A DNA stretch of 64,000 nt, from assembly GCA_003255745.1 (NCBI GenBank), contig KZ836026.1, positions 45,689-109,688 on the forward strand, given 5' to 3'. Under the pieces are notes generated by a model. The model did no database searches. It was given only the letters and a program-made list of their open reading frames with translations, and had not been told where the DNA came from. The DNA comes from Paracoccus saliphilus. Its GTDB lineage: Bacteria; Pseudomonadota; Alphaproteobacteria; Rhodobacterales; Rhodobacteraceae. Both the position numbers and the translations under genes were made by a program. Position 1 is the first letter of the stretch. Every line of letters begins with the position of its first letter. This document shows positions 1-8,927 of the stretch, piece by piece.

Positions 1-22
1 CGGTCATCTGGTCGGGGAACAT
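1..22 (-). CDS. 5' end of an unidentified gene downstream of COQ9 (partial)
   Basis: The reverse strand shows an ATG at 22..20 preceded by AAGGA at a 5-nt spacing, starting 9 nt after the COQ9 stop codon. Only seven residues (MFPDQMT) are inside the window, so no function can be assigned. The spacing suggests it is co-translated with COQ9. Confidence 0.5.
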
Positions 23-31
23 GGGATTTCC

Positions 32-685
32 TTATCGCGTCTTTCCGGGAAGGGCACGGGTGCGCGGCGCCTTGATCCAGCCAAAGGCGGCGCGGCCCAG
101 GCTTTCGGCACCAGGCAGCTTGCGCAGCCGGGACTTGACCGTTTCAATACTCATCACGCCATCAATGCGGCGGTCGATGAAGGCGCGGGTGTCCTGGTGC
201 CCCTCGGAATCGTCGCCCAGCCAGAAGAGGACCGAGGCTGAGATCACCGCCGTCAGGGTGGCGCGCTTGGAATACCAGTTCACGTCCTGCGACCGGTCGC
301 CCAGCCCCGTCCAGATCACGTCGGCCGTTTCCCAGACCAGCTGCGCCGCCAGCGCCGCGTTCTGGGGCAGCGCCAGCGTCGCGGCGCCCGCCCGCACCAG
401 TTCCGGGTCCACCAGTTCCAGCCGGCGCCAGACCGCCTGAGAGATGCGGTCGCGGAACCGGCCCTGCGGCGGGGTCTCCGCCAGCGACCGGCGCAGCGCT
501 TCGTCCGCGCGGCGATGATAGGCGGCGGCCAGACCGGCGCCGCCCTGGGGGAAATGCACCCGGATCAGCGAGGGCGACATTCCGATGTCGCGGGCCCCGG
601 CGGCCAGGGCACGGTCGTTCATCCCCTCGAAGGGCACATGGGTCAGCGCGGCATCCAGCAGCGCGTCGCGGTTGGTCTGGGTCAT
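32..685 (-). CDS. COQ9 family protein
   Basis: 217-residue protein of the COQ9/RpsU-associated family. COQ9 proteins have a TetR-like helical fold, bind isoprenoid lipids and assist ubiquinone biosynthesis (known from the eukaryotic family). The C-terminal half carries the COQ9 signature region around VNWYSKRATLTAVISASVLF (about residues 137-156) followed by WLGDDSEG and a short conserved arginine/aspartate-rich segment. The ATG at 685 has AGAGG upstream. It is divergent from rpsU, the usual alphaproteobacterial arrangement. Family assignment is secure; a direct role in ubiquinone synthesis here is inferred. Confidence 0.88.
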   Translation of the reverse strand: MTQTNRDALLDAALTHVPFEGMNDRALAAGARDIGMSPSLIRVHFPQGGAGLAAAYHRRADEALRRSLAETPPQGRFRDRISQAVWRRLELVDPELVRAGAATLALPQNAALAAQLVWETADVIWTGLGDRSQDVNWYSKRATLTAVISASVLFWLGDDSEGHQDTRAFIDRRIDGVMSIETVKSRLRKLPGAESLGRAAFGWIKAPRTRALPGKTR

Positions 686-778
686 GGCTTACCTCTTCTG
701 GACAGGGTCGCCCGCTTCTGTTAGGGGGACGCTTCCTGCAATCTATCAACTCTAACCTAGGAAGGTGGTGACAACCAC

Positions 779-985
779 ATGCAGGTCAATGTTCGCGACA
801 ACAACGTCGAACAGGCGCTTCGTGCCCTGAAGAAAAAACTTCAGCGCGAAGGTGTCTTCCGCGAAATGAAGCTCAAGCAGCATTTCGAGAAGCCGTCGGT
901 CAAGAAAGCCCGTGAAAAGGCCGAGGCCGTTCGCCGCGCCCGCAAGCTGGCCCGTAAAAAGGCACAGCGCGAAGGCGCGCTGTAA
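779..985 (+). CDS. rpsU: 30S ribosomal protein S21
   Basis: 68-residue basic protein beginning [20 protein letters not shown] and ending in a run of Arg/Lys/Ala typical of bacterial S21, which sits near the anti-Shine-Dalgarno end of 16S rRNA in the 30S subunit. A strong GGAAGGTGG Shine-Dalgarno lies just upstream of the ATG. It is a single-gene unit closed by a strong intrinsic terminator about 20 nt after the stop codon, and is divergent from COQ9. Confidence 0.97.
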   Translation: MQVNVRDNNVEQALRALKKKLQREGVFREMKLKQHFEKPSVKKAREKAEAVRRARKLARKKAQREGAL

Positions 986-1007
986 GGCGACGCGATCAGC
1001 GTAATCC

Positions 1008-1045
1008 GAAAACCCCCGTGACTCCGTGTCGCGGGGGTTTTCTTA
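1008..1045 (+). terminator. Intrinsic terminator of rpsU
   Basis: Perfect 11-bp stem (1008-1018 with 1032-1042), GC core CCCCCG/CGGGGG flanked by AAAA/TTTT, so it can act in both directions. It separates rpsU from the converging Lrp/AsnC gene. Confidence 0.9.
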
Positions 1046-1048
1046 TGG

Positions 1049-1510
1049 TCAGACGGGAATCGCCGTGGTGCGGAACACCGTCCGTAGGGCAAAGCTGGAA
1101 TGCATCTGCGCAACCCCCGGAAGGCGCGCCAGATGCTGGCGGTGGATGCGGGCAAAGTCGTCGGTATCCTCAACCACGATCTTGAGAAGGTAATCGGCGG
1201 TGCCGGCCATCAGGTGGCATTCCAGCACGTCGGGAATGGTCCGAACGCCGCGTTCAAAAGCCTCCAGCACCTCGTCAGCCTGGCCCGACAGCGTGATCTC
1301 AACAAACACGGTTGTCTGCCGCCGCAGCGCGCGCGCATCCAGCAGGGCGACATAACCCGAAATGACGCCCGCCTCCTCCAGCCGTTGCACACGGCGGTGA
1401 CAGGCCGATGGCGACAGATGCACCCGCACCGCCAGTTCGGCGTTACTGATTCGCCCTTCTTTCTGAAGAAGCGCCAGGATCCGGCGGTCTATTGCGTCAA
1501 GGTCGGCCAT
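1049..1510 (-). CDS. Lrp/AsnC family transcriptional regulator
   Basis: 153 residues with an N-terminal winged helix-turn-helix (DAIDRRILALLQKEGRISNA, then the recognition helix around LSPSACHRRVQRLEEAGVI) and a C-terminal RAM ligand-binding domain (about residues 68-140). Length and order are those of Lrp/AsnC proteins, which form octamers and sense amino acids. It is divergent from ald, so it is probably the alanine-responsive activator of alanine dehydrogenase (AldR-type). That target is inferred from position. Confidence 0.93.
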   Translation of the reverse strand: MADLDAIDRRILALLQKEGRISNAELAVRVHLSPSACHRRVQRLEEAGVISGYVALLDARALRRQTTVFVEITLSGQADEVLEAFERGVRTIPDVLECHLMAGTADYLLKIVVEDTDDFARIHRQHLARLPGVAQMHSSFALRTVFRTTAIPV

Positions 1511-1562
1511 TGCGACAGGTTCTTCGATTTCAGGCGCTTATTCCAGCTGCTTCTTCGATGAC

Positions 1563-1579
1563 GCACTCTGCGCAAGTGC
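1563..1579. promoter_or_regulatory. Candidate operator between asnC-type regulator and ald
   Basis: 17-bp palindrome with arms GCACT (1563-1567) and AGTGC (1575-1579) around a 7-bp centre, in the 136-bp divergent intergenic region. Its position fits an Lrp/AsnC binding site controlling ald and possibly autoregulation. This is a pattern-based call only. Confidence 0.4.
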
Positions 1580-1646
1580 CATCTTCGCAGCACCTTCCAG
1601 CGCCGCCCTGCCAAGATGGAGGAAACATGGAAAAAGGGAGAGAGCC

Positions 1647-2765
1647 ATGCAGATCGGATGTCCGAAAGAGATCAAGCCGCAGGAATTCCGCGTGGGACTG
1701 ACCCCGGCCGCCGCGGCCGAGGCGGTGGGGCGCGGCCACAGCGTCGTCGTGCAGACCGGCGCTGGTCTGGGCGCGGGCTTCACCGACGAGGATTACCAGG
1801 TGGCCGGGGCGACCATCGCCCCCGATGCCGCTGCGGTCTTCGACCAGGCCGAGCTGATCATCAAGGTCAAGGAGCCCCAGGCCGCCGAACGCAAGATGCT
1901 GCGCAAGGGCCAAATCCTGTTCACTTATCTGCACCTGGCCCCAGACCCGGACCAGACCCGCGATCTGCTGAACAGCGGCGTGACCGCCATCGCGTATGAA
2001 ACCGTGACGGATGCCAAGGGCGGCCTGCCGCTGCTGGCGCCGATGTCCGAAGTGGCCGGCCGCTTGGCACCGCAGGTAGGCTCCTGGGCGCTGCAGAAGG
2101 CCAATGGCGGTCGCGGCGTGCTGATGGGCGGCGTGCCGGGCGTCAGGCCCGCCAACGTCGTCATCATCGGCGGCGGCGTGGTGGGCGCGGCGGCGGCGCG
2201 TGTCGCAGTCGGAATGGGCGCGAACGTCACGGTGATGGACCGGTCGGTGTTGCGGCTGTCCTATCTGGACGACATCTTCATGGGCAAGCTGACCACCCAG
2301 TTCGCCAGCGCCGCCGCCACGGCCGAGCTGATCCAGACGGCTGACATGGTGATCGGCGCGGTGCTGATCCCGGGGGCCGCTGCACCCAAGCTGGTGACGC
2401 GCGACCAGCTGTCCACCATGCCTGCGGGTGCTGTTCTGGTGGACGTGGCGATTGACCAAGGCGGCTGTTTCGAAACCTCGCGGGCCACCACCCACCAAGA
2501 CCCGATCTACGAGATCGACGGCGTGATCCATTACTGCGTGGCCAACATGCCGGGCGCGGTGGCGCGCACCTCGACGCAGGCGCTTGGCAACGTGACGATG
2601 CCGCATCTGCTGGCCTTGGCCGACAAGGGCTGGCGGCAGGCGGTGACGGAGGACCCGCATCTGCGGGCGGGACTGTCGACGCATGAGGGGCAGCTGACCT
2701 CACCGCCCGTGGGCGAGGCCCTGGGTCTGGACGCGGTGACGCCGGACCAGGTGCTGACCAACTGA
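1647..2765 (+). CDS. ald: Alanine dehydrogenase
   Basis: 372 residues, the usual length for NAD-dependent L-alanine dehydrogenase, which interconverts alanine and pyruvate plus ammonia. The start MQIGCPKEIKPQEFRVGLTP is the typical N-terminus. The substrate lysine lies in IIKVKEPQ and the catalytic histidine in FTYLHLAP. The Rossmann motif is VVIIGGGVVGAAAARVAVGMG (about residues 170-190), and the conserved VLVDVAIDQGGCFETSR follows near residue 265. The Shine-Dalgarno AAAAAGGGAGAG precedes the ATG. It is divergent from an Lrp/AsnC regulator. Confidence 0.97.
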   Translation: MQIGCPKEIKPQEFRVGLTPAAAAEAVGRGHSVVVQTGAGLGAGFTDEDYQVAGATIAPDAAAVFDQAELIIKVKEPQAAERKMLRKGQILFTYLHLAPDPDQTRDLLNSGVTAIAYETVTDAKGGLPLLAPMSEVAGRLAPQVGSWALQKANGGRGVLMGGVPGVRPANVVIIGGGVVGAAAARVAVGMGANVTVMDRSVLRLSYLDDIFMGKLTTQFASAAATAELIQTADMVIGAVLIPGAAAPKLVTRDQLSTMPAGAVLVDVAIDQGGCFETSRATTHQDPIYEIDGVIHYCVANMPGAVARTSTQALGNVTMPHLLALADKGWRQAVTEDPHLRAGLSTHEGQLTSPPVGEALGLDAVTPDQVLTN

Positions 2766-2805
2766 CATGGTTTCCAGCGCGATGGCGCCGGCACCGATCG
2801 GGCCC

Positions 2806-3246
2806 TCAGATCCGGGCGGCGCGGTCGGCCAGCAGGTCGCGGATCTGGGCCAGCAGTTCTTCCTGACTGGGGCCGGCGGCGGGCTCTTCCGCCTCCTGCT
2901 TGTGGAAGGCGGCCGATTGCACCCGGTTGATGACCTTGACCAGCAGGAACACCGCCCAGGCTATGATCAGAAAGTTCAGCATCGCCATCAGGAAGGAGCC
3001 ATAGGCAAAGATTGCCGCCCCCGACTGCCGCGCCACGGCCAGGCTGGAACCGTCGGGTACAGTGCCCGACAGGACCAGGTAGCGGTCGGTAAAGTCGATG
3101 CCGCCCGTCAGCAGGCCCAAGACCGGGTTGATCAGGTCCGCGACCAGTGAGTTGACGATGCCGGTGAAGGCCGCGCCGATGATGATGCCCACGGCAAGGT
3201 CGATGACATTGCCGCGGGCGATGAAAGTCTTGAATTCCCTGAACAT
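2806..3246 (-). CDS. mscL: Large-conductance mechanosensitive channel MscL
   Basis: Starts [20 protein letters not shown], the N-terminal helix and beginning of TM1 that define MscL. A second transmembrane segment ([20 protein letters not shown]) follows after the periplasmic loop. MscL is a homopentameric inner-membrane channel that releases solutes on hypo-osmotic shock. The frame stays open to a GTG at 3267, but the ATG at 3246 has an AAAGGGA Shine-Dalgarno and matches the family start. About 146 residues. The C-terminal cytoplasmic helix ([14 protein letters not shown]) is present. Confidence 0.95.
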   Translation of the reverse strand: MFREFKTFIARGNVIDLAVGIIIGAAFTGIVNSLVADLINPVLGLLTGGIDFTDRYLVLSGTVPDGSSLAVARQSGAAIFAYGSFLMAMLNFLIIAWAVFLLVKVINRVQSAAFHKQEAEEPAAGPSQEELLAQIRDLLADRAARI

Positions 3247-3316
3247 GACGAACCGTCCCTTTGCCACGCCTGCTGCCGCAGACTAGCGGCGCGCCTTGGC
3301 AGAAGGCAACGGTTCA

Positions 3317-3351
3317 GGCGGTCCGGCTGACTTGGGGCCTGCCGGACCGCC
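3317..3351 (-). terminator. Hairpin after the dsbA-like gene
   Basis: Perfect 11-bp inverted repeat GGCGGTCCGGC (3317-3327) / GCCGGACCGCC (3341-3351) right after the stop of the DsbA-like gene and upstream of mscL. No U-tract follows on either strand, so termination may be weak or the hairpin may stabilise mRNA. Confidence 0.4.
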
Positions 3352-3356
3352 GGGCC

Positions 3357-3989
3357 TTATTCGGCCGGCGCGGGGGCCTCGGCCAGTTTGGCGTCGATGA
3401 TGCCCTTCATGCTGTCCCAGGGCTGGTTCGAAACCTTTTCTCCGCCGATGATGAAGGTCGGGGTCGCCTCGACCTCGTCCGCGGTGGCGTTCTGCTGGAA
3501 GGTGGCGATCAGCTGTTCGACCTTGGCGGTGTCGTCCCAGCAGGCAGTCATCTGCTCCTCGGTCATGCCCGCCTTCAGGCCGATGCGGCGCAGGTTGGCC
3601 GCGATCTCGTCGCCCGAACCGCCAGACAGCCATTCCTCCTGTTCGTCGAACAGCATGTCGGACACGGCATAGTACTTGTCGTCCCCGCCGCAGCGGGCCA
3701 GGATCCCGGCCCACAGGCCCACCTGGTCAAAATAGACGTCCCGCTGCACAAAGCGGACCTGGCCGCTGTCGATATATTCGGCCTTCAGCTGCGGAAAGAC
3801 GTCGCTGTGGAAGTTGGCGCAATGCCCGCAGGTGAAGCTGGCATATTCGATGATCGTCAGCGGCGCGTCCTCGGCGCCAAGCGCGATATCGGGCAGGGTT
3901 TCGACCTGGGCTTCGGGGGCGGCATCCTGCGCCACGGCGGGCAGGGCCAAGCTCAGGGCAAGCGCGGTCGCGGCAAAACGGAGAAACAT
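3357..3989 (-). CDS. DsbA-family periplasmic thiol:disulfide protein
   Basis: 210 residues. An N-terminal signal peptide (MFLRFAATALALSLALPAVA) ends at an AXA site. A thioredoxin-fold DsbA domain follows with active site CGHC in EYASFTCGHCANFH, and a cis-proline loop VEATPTFIIGG near residue 175. The ATG at 3989 has AAAGGA upstream; the frame is open further upstream but lacks a signal. It probably oxidises or isomerises disulfides of exported proteins (family knowledge). In related genomes it neighbours the DUF721 gene and mutY, as here. Confidence 0.92.
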   Translation of the reverse strand: MFLRFAATALALSLALPAVAQDAAPEAQVETLPDIALGAEDAPLTIIEYASFTCGHCANFHSDVFPQLKAEYIDSGQVRFVQRDVYFDQVGLWAGILARCGGDDKYYAVSDMLFDEQEEWLSGGSGDEIAANLRRIGLKAGMTEEQMTACWDDTAKVEQLIATFQQNATADEVEATPTFIIGGEKVSNQPWDSMKGIIDAKLAEAPAPAE

Positions 3990-4023
3990 GGGAAGTCCTT
4001 TCAAGGGTCTTGCGATTCGGGTC

Positions 4024-4599
4024 TCAGGTGCTGCGGGACTGGCGGCTGGCCACATTCAGGGCCAGCCGGGCCATGGCCTCGGCCAAGGTCGGGTCGTCGA
4101 ATTGCCGCGCGACGCGGTCAGCCTGCTGGACGCAGGCCGGATCGGGGACCTTGGGCGCATGCAGGGGACTGGAGAACCGCGCCTGGCCTTCGGCAAAGCC
4201 CGTGGCGGCGGTCTGGGTCAGGGTGATCCGCTGAACAGCGTTATAGCCGTAACAGGCGTTCACCCGTTCGCGCAGTCGGGGCAGCTGCATCTCGACCATG
4301 GGGGCCATCGGGCCGGTTGTCAGCAATGTCAGCGTGGCGCCAAAGCCGCCGCGGCTGTGGCTGATGCGGACCGGGCGGGTTACGGCAGCCAGCTGGGGGC
4401 CGGCAATTTCGGACCAGTGGGTCAGCAGGCGCGCAACGGCAAAGCCGCGCCCCTCGGCCGCCTTCTGCACCCGGTCGGCCAGCAACGAGGCTGCCGCCTG
4501 GAAACCGCGGCTGCGCCTGCGGGCGGAACCCGAGGTGCCGTAGGATGACGAACTGCGGGGTGTCTGGGCCATCTTTGCCTGATCTGCTATCACCCCCAT
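4024..4599 (-). CDS. DUF721/DciA-like protein
   Basis: About 180-190 residues with the DUF721 core: RGFAVARLLTHWSEIAGPQL, then PVRISHSRGGFGATLTLLTT and an LPRLRERVNACYGYNAVQRI segment. DUF721 proteins include DciA, the ancestral helicase operator that loads DnaB; that role is inferred by family. The start is uncertain: ATG 4599 has AAGGA too close, GTG 4593 has AAGGA at 7 nt, and ATG 4572 is also possible. It is divergent from mutY with a gap of about 60 nt. Confidence 0.82.
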   Translation of the reverse strand: MGVIADQAKMAQTPRSSSSYGTSGSARRRSRGFQAAASLLADRVQKAAEGRGFAVARLLTHWSEIAGPQLAAVTRPVRISHSRGGFGATLTLLTTGPMAPMVEMQLPRLRERVNACYGYNAVQRITLTQTAATGFAEGQARFSSPLHAPKVPDPACVQQADRVARQFDDPTLAEAMARLALNVASRQSRST

Positions 4600-4657
4600 A
4601 TCCTTAGCCAGCCATCCGCCCGGATGAAAGCGCGCCGAACCCGATGAGGCCACATAA

Positions 4658-5683
4658 TTGCGTGACAGCAAGGTGATCGCCCCCGACCTTCTGGCCTGGT
4701 ATGACCGCCATGCCCGCGTCCTGCCCTGGCGCGTGCCGCCCGGCGGGTCGCCGGCCGATCCGTATCGCGTCTGGCTGTCCGAGGTGATGCTGCAGCAGAC
4801 GACCGTGGCGGCGGTCAAGGCGTATTTCCTGCGGTTCACCGCGCTTTGGCCAACGGTTCACGACCTGGCGGCTGCCGAGGATGCGCGCGTGATGGCGGAA
4901 TGGGCTGGGCTTGGCTATTACGCCCGCGCCCGCAACCTGCTGGCCTGCGCGCGCGCCGTGGCCGCGCAGGGCGGCTTTCCCGACACGCGCGAAGGGCTGG
5001 CCGCCTTGCCGGGGATCGGCCCCTACACCTCGGCCGCGATTGCCGCGATCGCATTCGAGCGCCCGGAAACCGTTGTGGACGGCAATGTTGAACGCGTAGT
5101 TGCACGGCTGTTCGCGGTTGAGACGCCCCTGCCCCGTGCCAAGCCGCAGCTGACGGCGCTGGCGGCCCAACTGACACCGACCAAACGTTCGGGCGATTAT
5201 GCGCAGGCGATGATGGACCTGGGCGCCACGATCTGCACGCCGCGCAGCCCCGCCTGCGTCATCTGCCCTTTGCAGGCGCAGTGCGACGCGCGCCGGCAGG
5301 GGATCGCGGCCGAACTGCCCCGCAAGCTGGCCAAGGCACCCAAGCCCGAGCGCGAGGGGGTGGCCTGGGTCGCCCGCCAGGGCCAGGCGCTGCTGCTGGA
5401 ACATCGCCCCGCCAAGGGGCTGTTGGGGGGGACGCTGGCCTTTCCGTCGGCCCAGTGGGACGGGCGCGACCTGCCCCCGCCGGGTCCCGCCCAATGGCGG
5501 GAGATCGGGCAGGTGCGCCATGTCTTTACCCATTTCAGCCTGACGCTGCGGGTAATGACCGGCCACCTGACCGGCAATCCCGAACGCGGAGAGTTGGTGC
5601 CCCTGCGGCAGATCGACCGCGAGGCGCTGCCCGGCCTGATGCGCAAGGTCTGGGATATGGCGCAGGGCGAGATCGCGGCGTAG
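4658..5683 (+). CDS. mutY: A/G-specific adenine DNA glycosylase MutY
   Basis: 341 residues. The HhH-GPD glycosylase domain has EVMLQQTTVAAV, the hairpin LPGIGPYTSAAIAAIAF and the catalytic aspartate in VVDGNVERV. A 4Fe-4S cluster loop follows (C-x6-C-x2-C-x5-C in CTPRSPACVICPLQAQC). A C-terminal NUDIX-like domain (about 225-335) recognises 8-oxoG. MutY removes adenine mispaired with 8-oxoguanine. The start is a TTG at 4658 preceded by GATGAGG; a GTG at 4673 is an alternative. The gene lies 10 nt before the AlkB-type monooxygenase. Confidence 0.95.
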   Translation: MRDSKVIAPDLLAWYDRHARVLPWRVPPGGSPADPYRVWLSEVMLQQTTVAAVKAYFLRFTALWPTVHDLAAAEDARVMAEWAGLGYYARARNLLACARAVAAQGGFPDTREGLAALPGIGPYTSAAIAAIAFERPETVVDGNVERVVARLFAVETPLPRAKPQLTALAAQLTPTKRSGDYAQAMMDLGATICTPRSPACVICPLQAQCDARRQGIAAELPRKLAKAPKPEREGVAWVARQGQALLLEHRPAKGLLGGTLAFPSAQWDGRDLPPPGPAQWREIGQVRHVFTHFSLTLRVMTGHLTGNPERGELVPLRQIDREALPGLMRKVWDMAQGEIAA

Positions 5684-5693
5684 CATTCGCGCC

Positions 5694-6833
5694 ATGAGTG
5701 AGTCGCGCGCCCTGAACCTGCCCGCCGCCGCGCCCTTCTGGCTGTCGGTGCTGCTGATCCCGCTGGTCGTGCTGGCCGCCTGGCGGGGCGGCTGGTGGTG
5801 GGCGCTGATCCCGGCCTATGCCTGGTACCTGACGACCGCACTGGACATCATCCTTGGCCTGAACGAGAAGAACCCCGATCCCGACACGGGAACCGATCAG
5901 CTGTTCTGGCACCGCGCCGTTACGCTGATCTGGTTTCCGCTGCAATTCGCCGCGATCTTTGGCTCGATTTGGTATGTGCAGGCAACGGGGCACCTGTCAG
6001 GATTTGAAAAGCTTGGGCTTTTCTTCGGCATCGGCGTTCTGTCGGGCAGCATCGGCATCGTCTATGCCCATGAGCTGCTGCACCAGAAGACCCCGGTCGA
6101 GCGCTGGCTGGGTGACCTGCTGCTGGCCTCGGTGCTTTATTCGCATTTCCGGACCGAGCATCTGCTGGTGCATCATTCCTGGGTTTCAACGCCGCGCGAC
6201 GCGGTTTCGGCGCGCTATGGCGAGGGGTTCTATGGCTTTTTCCGTCGCGTGCTGACGGATGGGCCGCGCAGTGCCTGGCTGGCCGAGACGCGGTTCCTGG
6301 CGCGGGCCGGGTGCGGCCCCTGGGACCGGCGCAACCCCTTCTGGCGATACGGGGCGCTGCAGCTGGGGATGCTGGCGCTGGCCGCGGCCCTGGGCGGCTG
6401 GATCGGAGTTTTCCTGTTTCTGTTCCAGGCTTTCGTCGCCGTCTGGCAACTGGAACTGACCAATTACGTCGAACATTACGGCCTGACCCGCAAGCATCTG
6501 GGCGATGGCCGCTATGAGCCCGTCCGGCCGCGCCACAGCTGGAATGCCAGCCACACTGCAACAAACTGGCTGCTGATCAACCTGCAACGCCATTCGGACC
6601 ACCACTACAAACCCGACCGCCGGTTCCCGCTGCTGCAGACCTATGGTGCGGACGATGCGCCTCAGCTGCCCTATGGCTATCCCCTGATGACCTTCGTGGC
6701 GATGGTCCCGCCCCTGTGGCGGCGGCGGATGAACCCGCGCGTGCGCGCCTGGCGTCGCCAGTTCTATCCCGAGATTGCGGACTGGACCCCCTACGACACC
6801 GGCGTGCTGCCGATGCCGCGCAACGCGCTTTAG
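5694..6833 (+). CDS. alkB: AlkB-type alkane 1-monooxygenase (membrane di-iron hydroxylase)
   Basis: 379 residues with six or so transmembrane segments and the three histidine boxes of membrane alkane hydroxylases: HELLH, EHLLVHHSWV and LQRHSDHHY, plus the alkane-hydroxylase signature NYVEHYGL. These residues bind the di-iron centre that hydroxylates terminal carbons using O2 and electrons from rubredoxin. No rubredoxin or reductase gene is adjacent, so electron donors must lie elsewhere. It is not the DNA-repair AlkB. Probably co-transcribed with mutY (10-nt gap). The substrate (alkane or other hydrophobic chain) is not determined by sequence alone. Confidence 0.9.
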   Translation: MSESRALNLPAAAPFWLSVLLIPLVVLAAWRGGWWWALIPAYAWYLTTALDIILGLNEKNPDPDTGTDQLFWHRAVTLIWFPLQFAAIFGSIWYVQATGHLSGFEKLGLFFGIGVLSGSIGIVYAHELLHQKTPVERWLGDLLLASVLYSHFRTEHLLVHHSWVSTPRDAVSARYGEGFYGFFRRVLTDGPRSAWLAETRFLARAGCGPWDRRNPFWRYGALQLGMLALAAALGGWIGVFLFLFQAFVAVWQLELTNYVEHYGLTRKHLGDGRYEPVRPRHSWNASHTATNWLLINLQRHSDHHYKPDRRFPLLQTYGADDAPQLPYGYPLMTFVAMVPPLWRRRMNPRVRAWRRQFYPEIADWTPYDTGVLPMPRNAL

Positions 6834-6890
6834 CGCAACGGGCGGGGGCGGATCGGCGGGCGCACCCAGGAATTGCTGGGCCTCTGCCCG

Positions 6891-6926
6891 CACCGGGCAT
6901 GCACTGACCGGGCACCGGGCGTGCAC
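6891..6926 (+). repeat. Tandem 14-nt direct repeat, 22-nt period
   Basis: CACCGGGCATGCAC (6891-6904) and CACCGGGCGTGCAC (6913-6926) differ at one base and are spaced by exactly two helical turns. The second copy runs into an imperfect palindrome GTGCACA/TGTACAC (6921-6937). This looks like a tandem protein-binding site in a gene-free region. Confidence 0.6.
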
Positions 6927-6948
6927 AGCTTGTACACCGCTTGCGGAC
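6912..6948 (+). repeat. 37-nt intergenic element, copy A
   Basis: Aligns without gaps to 59902-59938 on the opposite strand. The 3' 14 nt CACCGCTTGCGGAC are identical and most of the upstream half matches. Both copies lie in intergenic DNA near terminators. Function unknown. Confidence 0.5.
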
Positions 6949-6954
6949 TGCGGG

Positions 6955-6970
6955 TTAAGGTCGCGTTAAC
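6955..6970 (+). promoter_or_regulatory. Perfect CtrA box
   Basis: TTAA (6955-6958), seven bases, TTAAC (6966-6970): a full match to the alphaproteobacterial CtrA consensus TTAA-N7-TTAAC. It lies between the 3' ends of alkB and ccrM, where no annotated gene starts. Confidence 0.65.
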
Positions 6971-6983
6971 GCAGGCCGGCACG

Positions 6984-7016
6984 AAAAACGCCCCGCCATG
7001 CGAGGATGGCGGGGCG
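6984..7016 (-). terminator. Intrinsic terminator of ccrM
   Basis: 11-bp perfect stem (6989-6999 with 7006-7016) followed on the minus strand by TTTTT. It lies about 55 nt after the ccrM stop codon. Confidence 0.88.
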
Positions 7017-7071
7017 AGGTGGTTCCGGCGGCGAAAGGCACGGCGGAACTGGCGAAACCGGAATGACGCGA

Positions 7072-8294
<1,223 letters not shown>

Positions 8295-8296
<2 letters not shown>

Positions 8297-8927
8297 AGGG
8301 GCTTATCAAAGTGGCTTTACACAAGATGTTGTGGACAGGGGCAAAGGACCGCCTATGATGTGGGGTTACCCCCAAATCTAGCAGCGCCTGTTTATGCGCA
8401 GGCGTGGGGTAACCGGCATTTGAATCCCATCCGTAGCCGGGGTGCTGTTGCGCCAAATCCACCATGATGCGATCGCGCAACACCTTGGCGACAATGGACG
8501 CGGCGGCGATCGTCAAACAGCGTGCGTCGCCCTTGACGATCGCCTGGCCGGGGCAGGACAGGTCGCGCGGCACGCGGTTGCCGTCCACCAGCACCAGGCA
8601 GGGGCGCTGGCGCAGCCCGGCGATGGCGCGGCACATGGCGGCGTGGCTGGCGTGATAGATGTTCAGCGCGTCGATTTCCGCCACGTCGACATGCGCCACC
8701 GACCAGTCGCACCGGGCCATGATCAGGTCGGCCAGCTCCTCGCGCCGCCGGGCGGTCAGCTGCTTGCTGTCGTTCAGCCCCGGCGGGATGTTGGCGGGAT
8801 CAAGGATCACCGCCGCCGCCGTGACCGGGCCCGCCAGCGGGCCGCGCCCGGCCTCGTCCACGCCGGCGACCCGGCGGGCGCCCTGGGACAGGGCCAGCGT
8901 CTCGTGGCTGTAGTCGGGCAGGCTCAT
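8295..8927 (-). CDS. rnhB: Ribonuclease HII
   Basis: 210 residues. The RNase HII active-site motifs are present: GVDEAGRGPLAGPVTAAAVI (Asp and Glu ligands, residues 23-42), LNDSKQLTARRREEL, and the downstream VDG and AAASIVAKVLRDR segments. The enzyme cleaves RNA in RNA-DNA hybrids and excises misincorporated ribonucleotides. The start overlaps the 3' end of the upstream ureidoglycolate lyase gene by 4 nt (ATGA), so the two are translationally coupled. Confidence 0.96.

Noticed and set aside
5694..6833. AlkB as DNA repair dioxygenase
   Set aside because: Histidine boxes and transmembrane helices show the membrane alkane hydroxylase type, not the 2-oxoglutarate dioxygenase.
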